Shown: piece after piece, positions 48,176 through 56,737 of the stretch
How the letters are laid out: each line of letters starts with the position of its first letter
How positions within the stretch are numbered: position 1 is the first letter of the stretch
Origin: Geodermatophilus amargosae
Lineage (GTDB): Bacteria > Actinomycetota > Actinomycetes > Mycobacteriales > Geodermatophilaceae
Reading direction: 5' to 3'
DNA: 64,000 nt
Assembly: GCF_900116515.1 (NCBI RefSeq)
Contig: NZ_FPBA01000003.1
Location: 62,001 to 126,000, forward strand
Program-made: the position numbers and the translations under genes
Notes under the pieces: model-generated
The model's input: the letters and a program-made list of their open reading frames with translations, nothing else
The model's database searches: none
Told to the model about the DNA's origin: nothing

Positions 48176-49963
48176 TCAGGACGCGGCGGTCGCCTCCGGC
48201 GTCGGCGCCGACCGGCTCAGCTTCCGCCAGATCCAGCTCGACGGCACCCGCTGGCCGGTGACCAGGTAGTCGGCGACGCCCTCGATGAACATCGTCGCCT
48301 CGACCTCCCGGTGCACCGCGGCCCGGCCGGCGAAGAGCAGCTCGTCGCCGGGCTCGAGCACCAGGTCCCCGTCGGGGGCGAGGTGCGCCTCCCCGCGGCG
48401 CAGCGCCAGCAGCGGGACGGCCAGCAGGGTCTGGTCCCGGTCGGCTGGGTCGCGCAGCAGGTCGGTGAGCCGGAACCCCCCGGCGGCCAGCCGCGGGTGG
48501 AGCGCCGGGGCGTCCTGCGCGGTGAGCCGCACCTTCCACAGCGCCTCGAGGTGGCTGCCGCACGCGTCCAGCAGCCGCTCGACCACTTGCGCCGACCACG
48601 CGTCGCTCTGCCGCGGCAGCTCGCGCAGGAAGCGCCACAGCAGCGGCGTGCTCAGCCGGGCGTAGGCGTCGTGGGCGACCACCTCGGTCGGCACGAGCAG
48701 CGCGTCGACCTCCATGGCGGCGAACAGTGCGGCGTCGGCGGGCTGGTTCTGGCGGGCGGCGACGAACAGGCCGGGGTTGATCCGCCGCGCCTCGGCGATC
48801 AGCGAGAGGTTGGTCGTGTCGTTGTCGGTGCCCGCGACCAGGCCGACCGCGGACGCCAGGTCGGCCCGCCGGATGGTGTCCGGGTCCGCGGCGTCCCCGA
48901 CGACGGTCGGCTCCTCCTCCGGCGAGGGGTCGACGGTGGTCACCTCCAGACCCTCGGCGCGCAGGTCGGCGGCGAAGTGCCGGCCGAACCGGCCGTAGCC
49001 GCACACCACCCACCGGCCGGGCGCGGGCGCACTGCCCCGCGGCGGGACCTCGGCGCCCGGGCCGCTCTCCAGCCAGGTCATGAGCTGGTAGGACGCCGGG
49101 GTCCGCAGCGCCAGGCGCAGGTGGTCGCCGAACCGGTCGAAGGGGTTGATGATCGTCGGCGAGCCGAACCCGCACATCCGCTCGGCCACCGTCGGCGACG
49201 TCGTGCGGGCGACCACCGGCAGCTCGGGGCGCAGCAGGGCGGCGGCCATGGTCACCGCGAGGTTGGCCTCGTCGTCGCCGGTGACGGCCAGCACGCCCTC
49301 GCAGTACGGGTGCCCGAGCCCGGCGACACCCAGCACGTGCGGGTCGCGGGCGTCGCCGACCACCCCGGGGACGTCGGCCCGGTAGCTGGCGATCTCGAGC
49401 GCGTCGATGCGGTTCTCCGAGATGTCGACGACGGTGAACCGGCGGCCCAGGGCGTCAAGGGAGGCGCCGAGCGTCTCGCCGGCCTGCCCGAACCCGGAGA
49501 TCAGCAGGAACGGCTCGCGCAGCCGGGTGACCTTGCGCGACACGTGCCGCAGCGCCAGTGCCTGCCGGAACGCGCGGTCCTGCACCAGCGACAGCAGCGA
49601 GCCGATCGCGTAGGCCCAGCCGACGACGGTCAGGTAGATCGTCCCGGTGACCCACATCCGCTGCCCGTAGCTGAACGCGTAGGGGATCTCGCCGAAGCCG
49701 ATCGTCGTCGCCGTGTAGCTCATGACGTAGAACGAGTCGAAGAGGCTCAGGCGGACCGGTCGCCCCTCGGCGTCGAGGCCCGGGATCAGCGACAGGCCGA
49801 GCACGCTGACGAAGAAGATGACGATCAGGGTGATCAGCGGCGCGCGCATCCGGCGGAGGACGACGAACACCGTCGCCGACCCCTCTGCACGCGGCACCAC
49901 CGGCGCCCGCCGGCGCACGCGGCGGCCGCGGGTCGTCACCGGTGTCGGGGGCGCGGCTTCCAT
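48176..49963 (-). CDS. potassium channel with two RCK/TrkA-N domains
   Basis: A 595-residue channel-like protein. Residues about 25-125 are a two-helix pore with filter TATTIGFGEI near residue 88 (TIGFGE in place of TVGYG, a known variant). A first RCK domain follows (FLLISGFGQAGETLGASLDA near 150), and a second (GRWVVCGYGRFGRHFAADLR near 315), each with a Rossmann nucleotide site and a TrkA-C-like tail. Ligand-gated K+ flux or sensing is likely. ATG at 49963; no strong ribosome-binding site, the upstream gene is 25 bases away. Confidence 0.9.
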   Translation of the reverse strand: MEAAPPTPVTTRGRRVRRRAPVVPRAEGSATVFVVLRRMRAPLITLIVIFFVSVLGLSLIPGLDAEGRPVRLSLFDSFYVMSYTATTIGFGEIPYAFSYGQRMWVTGTIYLTVVGWAYAIGSLLSLVQDRAFRQALALRHVSRKVTRLREPFLLISGFGQAGETLGASLDALGRRFTVVDISENRIDALEIASYRADVPGVVGDARDPHVLGVAGLGHPYCEGVLAVTGDDEANLAVTMAAALLRPELPVVARTTSPTVAERMCGFGSPTIINPFDRFGDHLRLALRTPASYQLMTWLESGPGAEVPPRGSAPAPGRWVVCGYGRFGRHFAADLRAEGLEVTTVDPSPEEEPTVVGDAADPDTIRRADLASAVGLVAGTDNDTTNLSLIAEARRINPGLFVAARQNQPADAALFAAMEVDALLVPTEVVAHDAYARLSTPLLWRFLRELPRQSDAWSAQVVERLLDACGSHLEALWKVRLTAQDAPALHPRLAAGGFRLTDLLRDPADRDQTLLAVPLLALRRGEAHLAPDGDLVLEPGDELLFAGRAAVHREVEATMFIEGVADYLVTGQRVPSSWIWRKLSRSAPTPEATAAS

Positions 49964-49988
49964 GGCGGTCGGCGGCGGTCGGCGGCGG

Positions 49989-50375
49989 TCAGTGGCGCTG
50001 GAAGGAGACGGTCTCGACGACGAGCAGCACCACCGAGACCACGTTGGCCAGCAGCGCACCGCCCGACAGCGACACCATGCTCGCGGTCGCGTTCTCGGTC
50101 AGCCCGTCGGCGGAGATGTGCACCGCCCAGGCCCAGGTCATCGTGGCCGCGATCAGCTGCAGGTCGGCCACGAGGCTGGTGGCGAGGTGGACGGCGCCGA
50201 TCTGCGTGCGGTCGCCGAACTTGAGCACCGTGGCGATCAGGCTGACCACCAGCGCCGCGAACAGCTCGTAGACGTTGTGCAGCTCGGGGTCGGAGATGTC
50301 GCCGAGGAAGAAGCCGAAGTTCAGGGTCGCGGCGAGCAGCACGAAGAAGCCGAAGACGACCTTCTCCAGGTTCAC
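49989..50375 (-). CDS. small membrane protein (DUF6394-like) upstream of the potassium channel
   Basis: A 128-residue membrane protein with about four helices. The sequence NLEKVVFGFFVLLAATLNFG, then VYELFAALVVSLIATVLKFG and GAVHLATSLVADLQLIAAT, matches what I remember as DUF6394, which is seen next to potassium channel genes in other bacteria. GTG at 50375 with AAGGGGG upstream. First gene of an apparent operon of this protein, the two-RCK channel, and LtrA. It may be a channel partner (inference). Confidence 0.75.
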   Translation of the reverse strand: MNLEKVVFGFFVLLAATLNFGFFLGDISDPELHNVYELFAALVVSLIATVLKFGDRTQIGAVHLATSLVADLQLIAATMTWAWAVHISADGLTENATASMVSLSGGALLANVVSVVLLVVETVSFQRH

Positions 50376-50489
50376 GCTGCGGTCACCCCCCTTCCGGCGC
50401 GGGAGTGACGCTAACCGGACCGGGGGACACTCACCTCTCGAGCCGGCACCCCGCTGCGAGCACGGCAACGGCGCTGCCAGCATGACCCG

Positions 50490-52046
50490 GTGCTGCTCGC
50501 CGACGTCGTCGCCGCCTCCGCCGCCGTGGCGGCCAACCGCTCACGCACCGCCAAGGCGCAGGCCATCGCCGCCGCCCTGCGCGCCGCTGCGGCCGGGGAG
50601 GTGCCCGGGGAGGTCGGGCCGGTGGCCGCGTGGCTGGCCGGCGAGCTGCCGCAGGGCCGCGTCGGGGTCGGCTGGCGCACCCTGGCGAAGGCCGCGCCGG
50701 CTGCCGCCGCCGCGCCGTCCCTGACCGTGGCCGCGGTCGACGCGGCGCTCACCGGCCTGGCGGGCACCGCCGGCAGCGGCTCGGCCGCCCGCCGGGAGGC
50801 CCTGCTGGCGGAGCTCCTGGCGGCCGCCACCGACGACGAGCAGCGCTTCCTCGTCCGGCTGGTCGGCGGCGAGCTGCGGCAGGGCGCCCTGGAGGGCGTG
50901 GTCCTCGACGCGGTGGCGGCCGCGGCCGGCGTCCCGGCGCCGGTGGTGCGGCGGGCCATGATGCTCGCCGGCCGGCTGGACGAGACGGCCGCGCTCGCCC
51001 TCGGCGGCGGACAGGACGCGCTGTCGACGGTGGGGCTGCGGGTGGGCCGGCCGGTGCGCCCGATGCTGGCCAGCCCCGGCTCCTCGCTGGACGCCGCGCT
51101 GGCCGACCTCGGCGCGGAGGTCACCGTGGAGCACAAGCTCGACGGGGCCCGCATCCAGGTCCACCGCGACGGCGACGAGGTCCGGGTGTGGACCCGCACG
51201 CTGCGCGAGGTGACCGGCGGGGTGCCCGAGCTGGTCGAGCGGGTCCGCGCGCTGCCCTGCCGCACCGCCGTCCTCGACGGGGAGACCCTCGCCCTCGACG
51301 ACGACGGCCGCCCGCGCGCCTTCCAGGACACGATGAGCCGCTTCGGCAGCGACGGCGCCGACGCCTCCGACGAGGCAGCCGTCCTGCTGAGCCCCTTCCT
51401 CTTCGACGTGCTGCACCTCGACGGCCGCGACCTGCTCGACGAGCCGCTCGCGGTCCGCCTCGACGCGCTGGCCGGGCTGCTCGCCGGCGCTGAGCACGCG
51501 CCGCTGCGGATGCCCGGCGTCCGCCGGCCGACGCCGGAGCAGGCCGCCGCCGTGCTCGACGAGGCGCTGACCGCCGGCCACGAGGGCGTGGTGGTCAAGG
51601 CCCTCGACTCCCCCTACGCCGCCGGCCGGCGCGGCCGGGCCTGGCAGAAGGTCAAGCCGGTGCACACCCTCGACCTCGTCGTCCTCGGCGCGGAGTGGGG
51701 GTACGGCCGGCGCACCGGCACGCTGTCCAACATCTGGCTGGGCGCCCGCGACCCCGACGGCGGCGAGCCGGTGATGGTCGGCAAGACGTTCAAGGGCATG
51801 ACCGACGAGCTGCTGGACTGGCAGACCCGCACCTTCCCCGCACACGCCCGCGCCGAGCACTCCTGGGGTGTGGAGCTGGAGCCCGGGCTCGTCGTCGAGA
51901 TCGCCCTCGACGGCGCCCAGCGCAGCACCCGCTACCCCGGCGGCGTGGCGCTGCGGTTCGCCCGCGTGCTGCGGTACCGCCCGGACAAGACCGCCGGCCA
52001 GGCCGACGACCTCGAGGCCGTGCGCGCCCTGCTGGCCGGGGGCTGA
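50490..52046 (+). CDS. ATP-dependent DNA ligase
   Basis: A 518-residue LigB/LigI-type ligase. An N-terminal helical domain (residues 1-190) precedes the adenylation domain with the lysine nucleophile in EHKLDGARIQVH near residue 215, motifs DGETLALDDDGRPRAFQD and GHEGVVVKALDSPYA, and an OB-fold carrying the motif AWQKVKP. Actinobacteria use such ligases in repair beside the NAD-dependent LigA. GTG start at 50490. Probably in one transcript with the lipoprotein gene 55 bases downstream. Confidence 0.93.
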   Translation: MLLADVVAASAAVAANRSRTAKAQAIAAALRAAAAGEVPGEVGPVAAWLAGELPQGRVGVGWRTLAKAAPAAAAAPSLTVAAVDAALTGLAGTAGSGSAARREALLAELLAAATDDEQRFLVRLVGGELRQGALEGVVLDAVAAAAGVPAPVVRRAMMLAGRLDETAALALGGGQDALSTVGLRVGRPVRPMLASPGSSLDAALADLGAEVTVEHKLDGARIQVHRDGDEVRVWTRTLREVTGGVPELVERVRALPCRTAVLDGETLALDDDGRPRAFQDTMSRFGSDGADASDEAAVLLSPFLFDVLHLDGRDLLDEPLAVRLDALAGLLAGAEHAPLRMPGVRRPTPEQAAAVLDEALTAGHEGVVVKALDSPYAAGRRGRAWQKVKPVHTLDLVVLGAEWGYGRRTGTLSNIWLGARDPDGGEPVMVGKTFKGMTDELLDWQTRTFPAHARAEHSWGVELEPGLVVEIALDGAQRSTRYPGGVALRFARVLRYRPDKTAGQADDLEAVRALLAGG

Positions 52047-52101
52047 CCGGCGGCAAGCAGGAGCGAAGCGGGTCGCAAGCGGCCGCCGCCAGCGTCGCGG
52101 C

Positions 52102-53229
52102 GTGACCCCGACCCGCTGCCTCCCCGTCCTGCTCGCCGCCGGCGCCCTGGCGCTGGCCGGCTGCACCGCCGCGCCCGGCGGGACCGCCGCCGCCTCCGCA
52201 CCCGTCCCCTTCGACGAGGTCCTCGGCACCGTGGTGCTCGACGCGGTCGCCGGCGAGCCGCACCCGGACCTGCCGCGCGTCCAGGCCCTCGACGCCGCCA
52301 CGCTCCCCGACGGCCGGGCGTTCGTCCTGACCTGGGGCGCGGACGTCCGGCTCGTCGAGGTCCTCCCCGGCGGGGACGGAGCGGAGGTCGGCGACGTCGT
52401 CGACCTCCCCGACCTCGGCCGGGGGGCCACGCTGCACCCCTCCGCCGACGGCGCCCTGCTCGTCGCCGGCAGCGACGACGGCGGTCCGGTCCTGCTCACG
52501 GTGCGGGGGAGCGACGTGACCGAGCGGCGGGTCGACGTCGGCCGCCCGGTGCTGTCCGCCGTGCGCTCCCCCGACGGCGCCACCGTGTACCTGAGCCTGG
52601 CGCCCGCCGAGGAGACCGGCGAGCCGGCCCGGCTGGTCGCCGTCGACGCCGTCACCGGCGAGGTCACCGGCACCGCGCCGCTGGGCACCGGGCTGGACCC
52701 GCGGGCGCGCGCGTACCGGCTGCTGCCCCGTCCCGACGGCGGCCTGGTGGCGGTCATCAGCGATCCGGCGCCCGGTGGCGCGCTGGACCGGCTCGCCGAG
52801 TACGACGCCGCACTCGAGCCGGTGGTCGTGCCGTTCGACGTCGTCGCGGCCGTGGGGACGTCGACCCACACCGACGTCTCCGTCGGGGTGACCGGGGACG
52901 GCGACGTCGTCGTGCTGACCGACGTCCGCGACGGCCGCCGGGTGTCGCTGTTCTCCGCGGGCGAGCTCCGCGGCTCCGTCGAGGTCGCGGTCACCGGGCC
53001 GGTCGACGCCGTGGCGGCCGGGCCGTCCGACGGTCTCGTGACGCTCGCGTGGAGCACCGAGCCGGCCCTCGTGACCCTCGACCCGGCCACCGGCGAGCTC
53101 GGGGAGCCGCTGAGCTCCTGCGACGGTCTCGGCGGTCACGACGCCCTCGACGTCGCCCCCGACGGCAGCCGGGCGGTCGCGGCCGGCTCGTGTGGGGACG
53201 ACGACGTGGTCGCCGTCCTCGCCGGGTGA
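52102..53229 (+). CDS. lipoprotein with beta-propeller-like repeats
   Basis: A 375-residue protein with a lipoprotein signal: short basic start, hydrophobic core LPVLLAAGALALAGC, cysteine at residue 20. The mature part has repeated strands of the form LLVAGSDDGGPVLLTVRGSD, YLSLAPAEETGEPARLVAVD and VVVLTDVRDGRRVSLFSAGE, as in a beta-propeller. Likely extracytoplasmic; ligand unknown. GTG start. Confidence 0.8.
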   Translation: MTPTRCLPVLLAAGALALAGCTAAPGGTAAASAPVPFDEVLGTVVLDAVAGEPHPDLPRVQALDAATLPDGRAFVLTWGADVRLVEVLPGGDGAEVGDVVDLPDLGRGATLHPSADGALLVAGSDDGGPVLLTVRGSDVTERRVDVGRPVLSAVRSPDGATVYLSLAPAEETGEPARLVAVDAVTGEVTGTAPLGTGLDPRARAYRLLPRPDGGLVAVISDPAPGGALDRLAEYDAALEPVVVPFDVVAAVGTSTHTDVSVGVTGDGDVVVLTDVRDGRRVSLFSAGELRGSVEVAVTGPVDAVAAGPSDGLVTLAWSTEPALVTLDPATGELGEPLSSCDGLGGHDALDVAPDGSRAVAAGSCGDDDVVAVLAG

Positions 53230-53279
53230 GCCGGAGCGGGTGGTTCACTGCACGGGTCGGCTGGCAGGCGGGAGGCGCG

Positions 53280-54158
53280 GTGGCGGGGACGGGACCGGTG
53301 CCCGGCGGGCTGGTGGCCCTGCTCGACGTCGAGGAGGCCGGGCCCGACCTGTTCCGCGGCCGCCCGCGCGGGATCCCGGCCGACCGGGCGTTCGGCGGCG
53401 CGGTGGTGGCCCAGTCGCTGCTGGCGGCCACCGCAACCGTCCCGGACGACCGGGCGGTGCACTCGCTGCACGCCTACTTCGTCCGCGCCGGCGACCCGGC
53501 CGCGCCGACCGACCTGCAGGTCACCCGGGTGCGCGACGGCGGCAGCTACGCCACCCGCGAGGTGACCGCCGTCCAGCACGGGCGGACCACCCTGGTGCTG
53601 ACGTCGTCCTTCGCCCGGCCCGAGACCGGTCCCGAGCACCAGGTGCCCGCGCTCGGCGCACCGCCGCCGGAGTCGCTGCCGCTGCCGGAGGAGTCGCTGG
53701 CCGGCGCCCCGGCGCCCGTCGCCGAGTGGCTGTCGTGGCTGGACCGCCGGCACCCGTTCGACTTCCGCTTCGACGGCGCGCTGCCGCGGGTGGCCGCCGG
53801 CCGGGGTGAGGCCGCACCGCCCCGGCAGCGGTTCTGGTTCCGCTCGCGGGAGGCGCTGCCCGACGACCCGCGGCTGCACGCCTGTGCGCTGGCCTACGCC
53901 AGCGACATGCTGCTGCTGTCGGTCGCCGTCGCGCCGCACGGCACGGTGATCGGGGCACCCGGCGTGGCCACCGCCAGCCTGGACCACGCCGTCTGGTTCC
54001 ACGGGCCGGCCCGCGCCGACACCTGGCTCTGCTACGAGCAGGAGAGCGACCGGTCGGCCGGCGGCCGCGCGATCTGCTCCGGCCGCGTCTTCGACCGCGA
54101 GGGCCGGCTGGTGCTCAGCGTCGTCCAGGAGGGCATGCTCCGCCGCCGTCCGGTGTGA
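53280..54158 (+). CDS. tesB: acyl-CoA thioesterase II (TesB family)
   Basis: A 292-residue double-hotdog thioesterase. The N-terminal half has FGGAVVAQSLLAATATV, then VHSLHAYFVRAGDPAAP; the C-terminal half repeats the fold and has ASLDHAVWFHGPARADTW, the catalytic region of TesB, ending in GRVFDREGRLVLSVVQEGML. Hydrolyses acyl-CoAs of broad range. GTG with GGAGG 5 bases upstream. Confidence 0.92.
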   Translation: MAGTGPVPGGLVALLDVEEAGPDLFRGRPRGIPADRAFGGAVVAQSLLAATATVPDDRAVHSLHAYFVRAGDPAAPTDLQVTRVRDGGSYATREVTAVQHGRTTLVLTSSFARPETGPEHQVPALGAPPPESLPLPEESLAGAPAPVAEWLSWLDRRHPFDFRFDGALPRVAAGRGEAAPPRQRFWFRSREALPDDPRLHACALAYASDMLLLSVAVAPHGTVIGAPGVATASLDHAVWFHGPARADTWLCYEQESDRSAGGRAICSGRVFDREGRLVLSVVQEGMLRRRPV

Positions 54159-54296
54159 CCGGCCGCCGCCAGGGGCGACGCGTCGAGGTCCTGCGGCTGC
54201 TCGCTGACGGGGACCGCGTCTGGTGTGATGGAGGGCACAGCGCGCGCCGGACGGGTCCGGCAGCGCCGTGGCTGACCGCAGGGCTGGGAGGTGCGC

Positions 54297-54473
54297 ATGG
54301 CCGGCTGGACGGCGGGAGCGCCCGGGACCGCCCGCTCCCGGCACGTCCGCGTACCGTCGCGGGCGGACGACGCCGACGGCGTCTCCCCCACCCCGACCGG
54401 ACTCACCCGACCGGGTGGACCTCCCGCGACCGGCCTGTCGCCGGGTCCTGCGCCTGCCGATGGGGGCCCGTGA
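54297..54473 (+). CDS. small ORF coupled to the GGDEF gene, 58 residues
   Basis: ATG at 54297 with GGGAGG 6 bases upstream, running to TGA at 54471-54473, which overlaps the GTG of the GGDEF gene (GTGA). The product is Ala/Pro/Gly-rich with no membrane segment. It could be a leader that couples translation, or a real small partner. Codon pattern is good in the first half and weaker later. No family recognised. Confidence 0.4.
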   Translation: MAGWTAGAPGTARSRHVRVPSRADDADGVSPTPTGLTRPGGPPATGLSPGPAPADGGP

Positions 54474-56068
54474 CCAGTCTCGCCGTCCGCCTGGCAAGCG
54501 GCGTCGCGCCCGGGGCCGCCGGGCGCCCGCCGGACCCTCTCGCGGTCCTGCTCACGACGCTCGACGAGCTGGAGACCCTCTCGCGCTTCGACTCCGAGCC
54601 GGCCGCCGCGCGCGCCGGCGACGCCGCGGCCGCCGCGCGCGAGCTCGGCCGCCCCGACCTCGAGCAGCGGGCCCTGCTGGCCGGCGCCGACGTGCTGCGC
54701 CGGCGCGGCTCGGTCGCCGAGGCCGGCCGGATCGCCCACGACGTGCACCGCTGGGCCACCGAGGCCCGCTCCCGGCACCTGATCGCCCGCAGCTCCTTCG
54801 TCCTCACCGCGGTGTTCCAGGAACTCGGCGACCTCGCCGGCGCGCTCGAGCACGCCGTCCAGAGCGTGGACCTGCTCGACGACGACACCCTCCCGGCCCT
54901 GCGGGTCGACCACCTCGTCCGGCTGGCCGACGTCCTCGGTCTGTCCCGCGACCCGGCCGCGCCCGAGCGCTACGCCACCGTCCTGCGGCTGGCCGAGGAC
55001 CTCGGCGACGTCGACCGGCAGCTGCGGATCCTCAACAACCGCGCCTACACCGACACCCTGGCCGGCCGCTTCGCCGACGCCCTGCACTTCAGCACCCGGC
55101 TGCAGGACCTGGCCTCCGCGCAGGGGATCCCCCTCGACGTCGGCCGGCTCGACACCGTCGCCCGCGCGCTCATGGGCCTCGACCGGCTCGACGAGGCCGA
55201 GGCGGCGCTGACGCCCGGCCTGGCGCCGGAGGTGCTCGGCAGCTCGCACGACGGCGACGCGGGCGCGGACTTCCTGCTCACCCTCGCCGAGGTGCAGCGC
55301 CGGCGCGGTGCGGTCGACGCCGCCCAGACGACCCTCGACGAGTGCGTCCGCCGCTGCGTGGAGCACGGGCTGACCTCCATCCGGGTGCGGGCCCGCGCCG
55401 AGCAGGCCGAGCTGCACGCCGCCGCCGGCGACCACCGCGCCGCGTTCGAGGAGCACAAGCGCTACTGCGCCGAGCTCGTGGAGCAGCAGTCGGCGCAGCG
55501 CGACTCGCGTGCCCGCGCGATGCAGGCCATCTACGAGACGACGGAGGCGCGCCGGCAGAGCCGCCGCTGGCGCGAGCTGTCCCTGCGCGACCCGCTGACC
55601 GGGCTGCACAACCGGCGGCACGTCGACGACGAGCTGCCGCGGGCGCTGGCCGACGGCGCGCAGGTGTGGGTGGCGCTGCTCGACCTGGACCACTTCAAGC
55701 GGGTCAACGACACCTGCTCGCACGCCGTGGGCGACGAGGTGCTGCGTGCCGTCGCCGGGCTGCTGCAGGCGCAGGCGGCGCCCGGCACCGGCTCCCTGGT
55801 CGCCAGGCTGGGCGGCGAGGAGTTCCTGCTCGTCTTCGCCGGCGTGGACGCCGAGACCGCCGCCGCGCACCTCGAGCAGGTGCGCAGCGCCGTCGCCGGC
55901 CACCCGTGGGCCCCGCTCACCGGGGACCTGCCGGTGACCGTCAGCATCGGCGCGGCCAGCACCGCCGACGTCCCCGACCGGACGACGGCCCAGCTGCTGG
56001 GCCGGGCCGACGCCCGGCTCTACCGCGCCAAGCGCGGCGGTCGCGACCGCGTCGTCCTGGTGGACTAG
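54470..56068 (+). CDS. TPR-like/GGDEF diguanylate cyclase
   Basis: A 532-residue protein. Residues 1-350 form helical, TPR-like repeats (AGRIAHDVHRWATEARSRHL, then LAGALEHAVQSVDLLDDDTL), and the C-terminal domain is a GGDEF with DPLTGLHNRRHVDDELPRAL, DLDHFKRVNDTCSHAVGD, and the intact active site GGEEF near residue 447. It should make cyclic-di-GMP. No membrane helix, so cytoplasmic. GTG 54470, chosen since it overlaps the small ORF stop; the frame is open to 54155. No RxxD inhibitory site is obvious just before GGEEF. Confidence 0.88.
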   Translation: MTSLAVRLASGVAPGAAGRPPDPLAVLLTTLDELETLSRFDSEPAAARAGDAAAAARELGRPDLEQRALLAGADVLRRRGSVAEAGRIAHDVHRWATEARSRHLIARSSFVLTAVFQELGDLAGALEHAVQSVDLLDDDTLPALRVDHLVRLADVLGLSRDPAAPERYATVLRLAEDLGDVDRQLRILNNRAYTDTLAGRFADALHFSTRLQDLASAQGIPLDVGRLDTVARALMGLDRLDEAEAALTPGLAPEVLGSSHDGDAGADFLLTLAEVQRRRGAVDAAQTTLDECVRRCVEHGLTSIRVRARAEQAELHAAAGDHRAAFEEHKRYCAELVEQQSAQRDSRARAMQAIYETTEARRQSRRWRELSLRDPLTGLHNRRHVDDELPRALADGAQVWVALLDLDHFKRVNDTCSHAVGDEVLRAVAGLLQAQAAPGTGSLVARLGGEEFLLVFAGVDAETAAAHLEQVRSAVAGHPWAPLTGDLPVTVSIGAASTADVPDRTTAQLLGRADARLYRAKRGGRDRVVLVD

Positions 56069-56133
56069 CAGCGCGGACCAGCGGCGCGGAGCGGGCCCGG
56101 GCGCATCCCGTCGAGGCGGTGCACGCTGCAGGG

Positions 56134-56733
56134 GTGACCGCCGAACCGTCGCCCGGGCCCATCAGCCGCTTCCCCGTCGCGGACGCCGCCGACCTCCCCC
56201 CCGACCTCGCCGAGCGCCACGCCGAGGTCGAGGAGAAGTCCGGCTTCCTGCCGAACGTGTTCGCCGCGCTGTCCTGGCGGCCGGCCGAGGAGCGCGCCTT
56301 CCTCGCCATGCACGACGCGCTCATGGACAAGGACACCCCGGGCCTGTCGACCGGCGAGCGGGAGCTGATCGTCGTCGCGACCAGCGCGGCCAACGACTGT
56401 GCCTACTGCGTCGTCGCGCACGGGGCCATCGCGCGCATCCGCACCCGCGACCCGTACCTGGCCGACCTCGTCGCCGTCGACTGGCGCAAGGCCCCGCTCG
56501 ACGACCGCGTGCACACCGTCCTGGACGTCGCCGTGCGGCTGGCCACCGACCCCGCCGCGGTGACCGCCGGCGACCTCGACCGCCTGCGCGCGCACGGCCT
56601 CACCGAGGACGACGTGTGGGACGTCGGCGCGATCACCGCGTTCTTCGCGTTGTCGAACCGGCTGGCCCACTTCGCGGCGATCCCGCCCAACCCGGAGTTC
56701 CACCTGATGGGCCGGCTGCCGCGGCAGCGGTGA
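56134..56733 (+). CDS. AhpD-like/peroxidase-related alkylhydroperoxidase
   Basis: A 199-residue protein of the carboxymuconolactone decarboxylase/AhpD type. The catalytic motif is CAYCVVAHGA (CxxC plus His) in ANDCAYCVVAHGA near residue 90, with the conserved Glu in STGERELIVVA. Often called uncharacterised peroxidase-related enzyme. GTG start. Converges on the glycerophosphodiesterase at 4 bases. Confidence 0.9.
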   Translation: MTAEPSPGPISRFPVADAADLPPDLAERHAEVEEKSGFLPNVFAALSWRPAEERAFLAMHDALMDKDTPGLSTGERELIVVATSAANDCAYCVVAHGAIARIRTRDPYLADLVAVDWRKAPLDDRVHTVLDVAVRLATDPAAVTAGDLDRLRAHGLTEDDVWDVGAITAFFALSNRLAHFAAIPPNPEFHLMGRLPRQR

Positions 56734-56737
56734 GCGC

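Noticed and set aside
54155..54469. N-terminal extension of the GGDEF protein to 54155
   Set aside because: The added 105 residues are Arg/Gly/Pro-rich with poor coding character, and GTG 54470 overlaps the stop of a small ORF.
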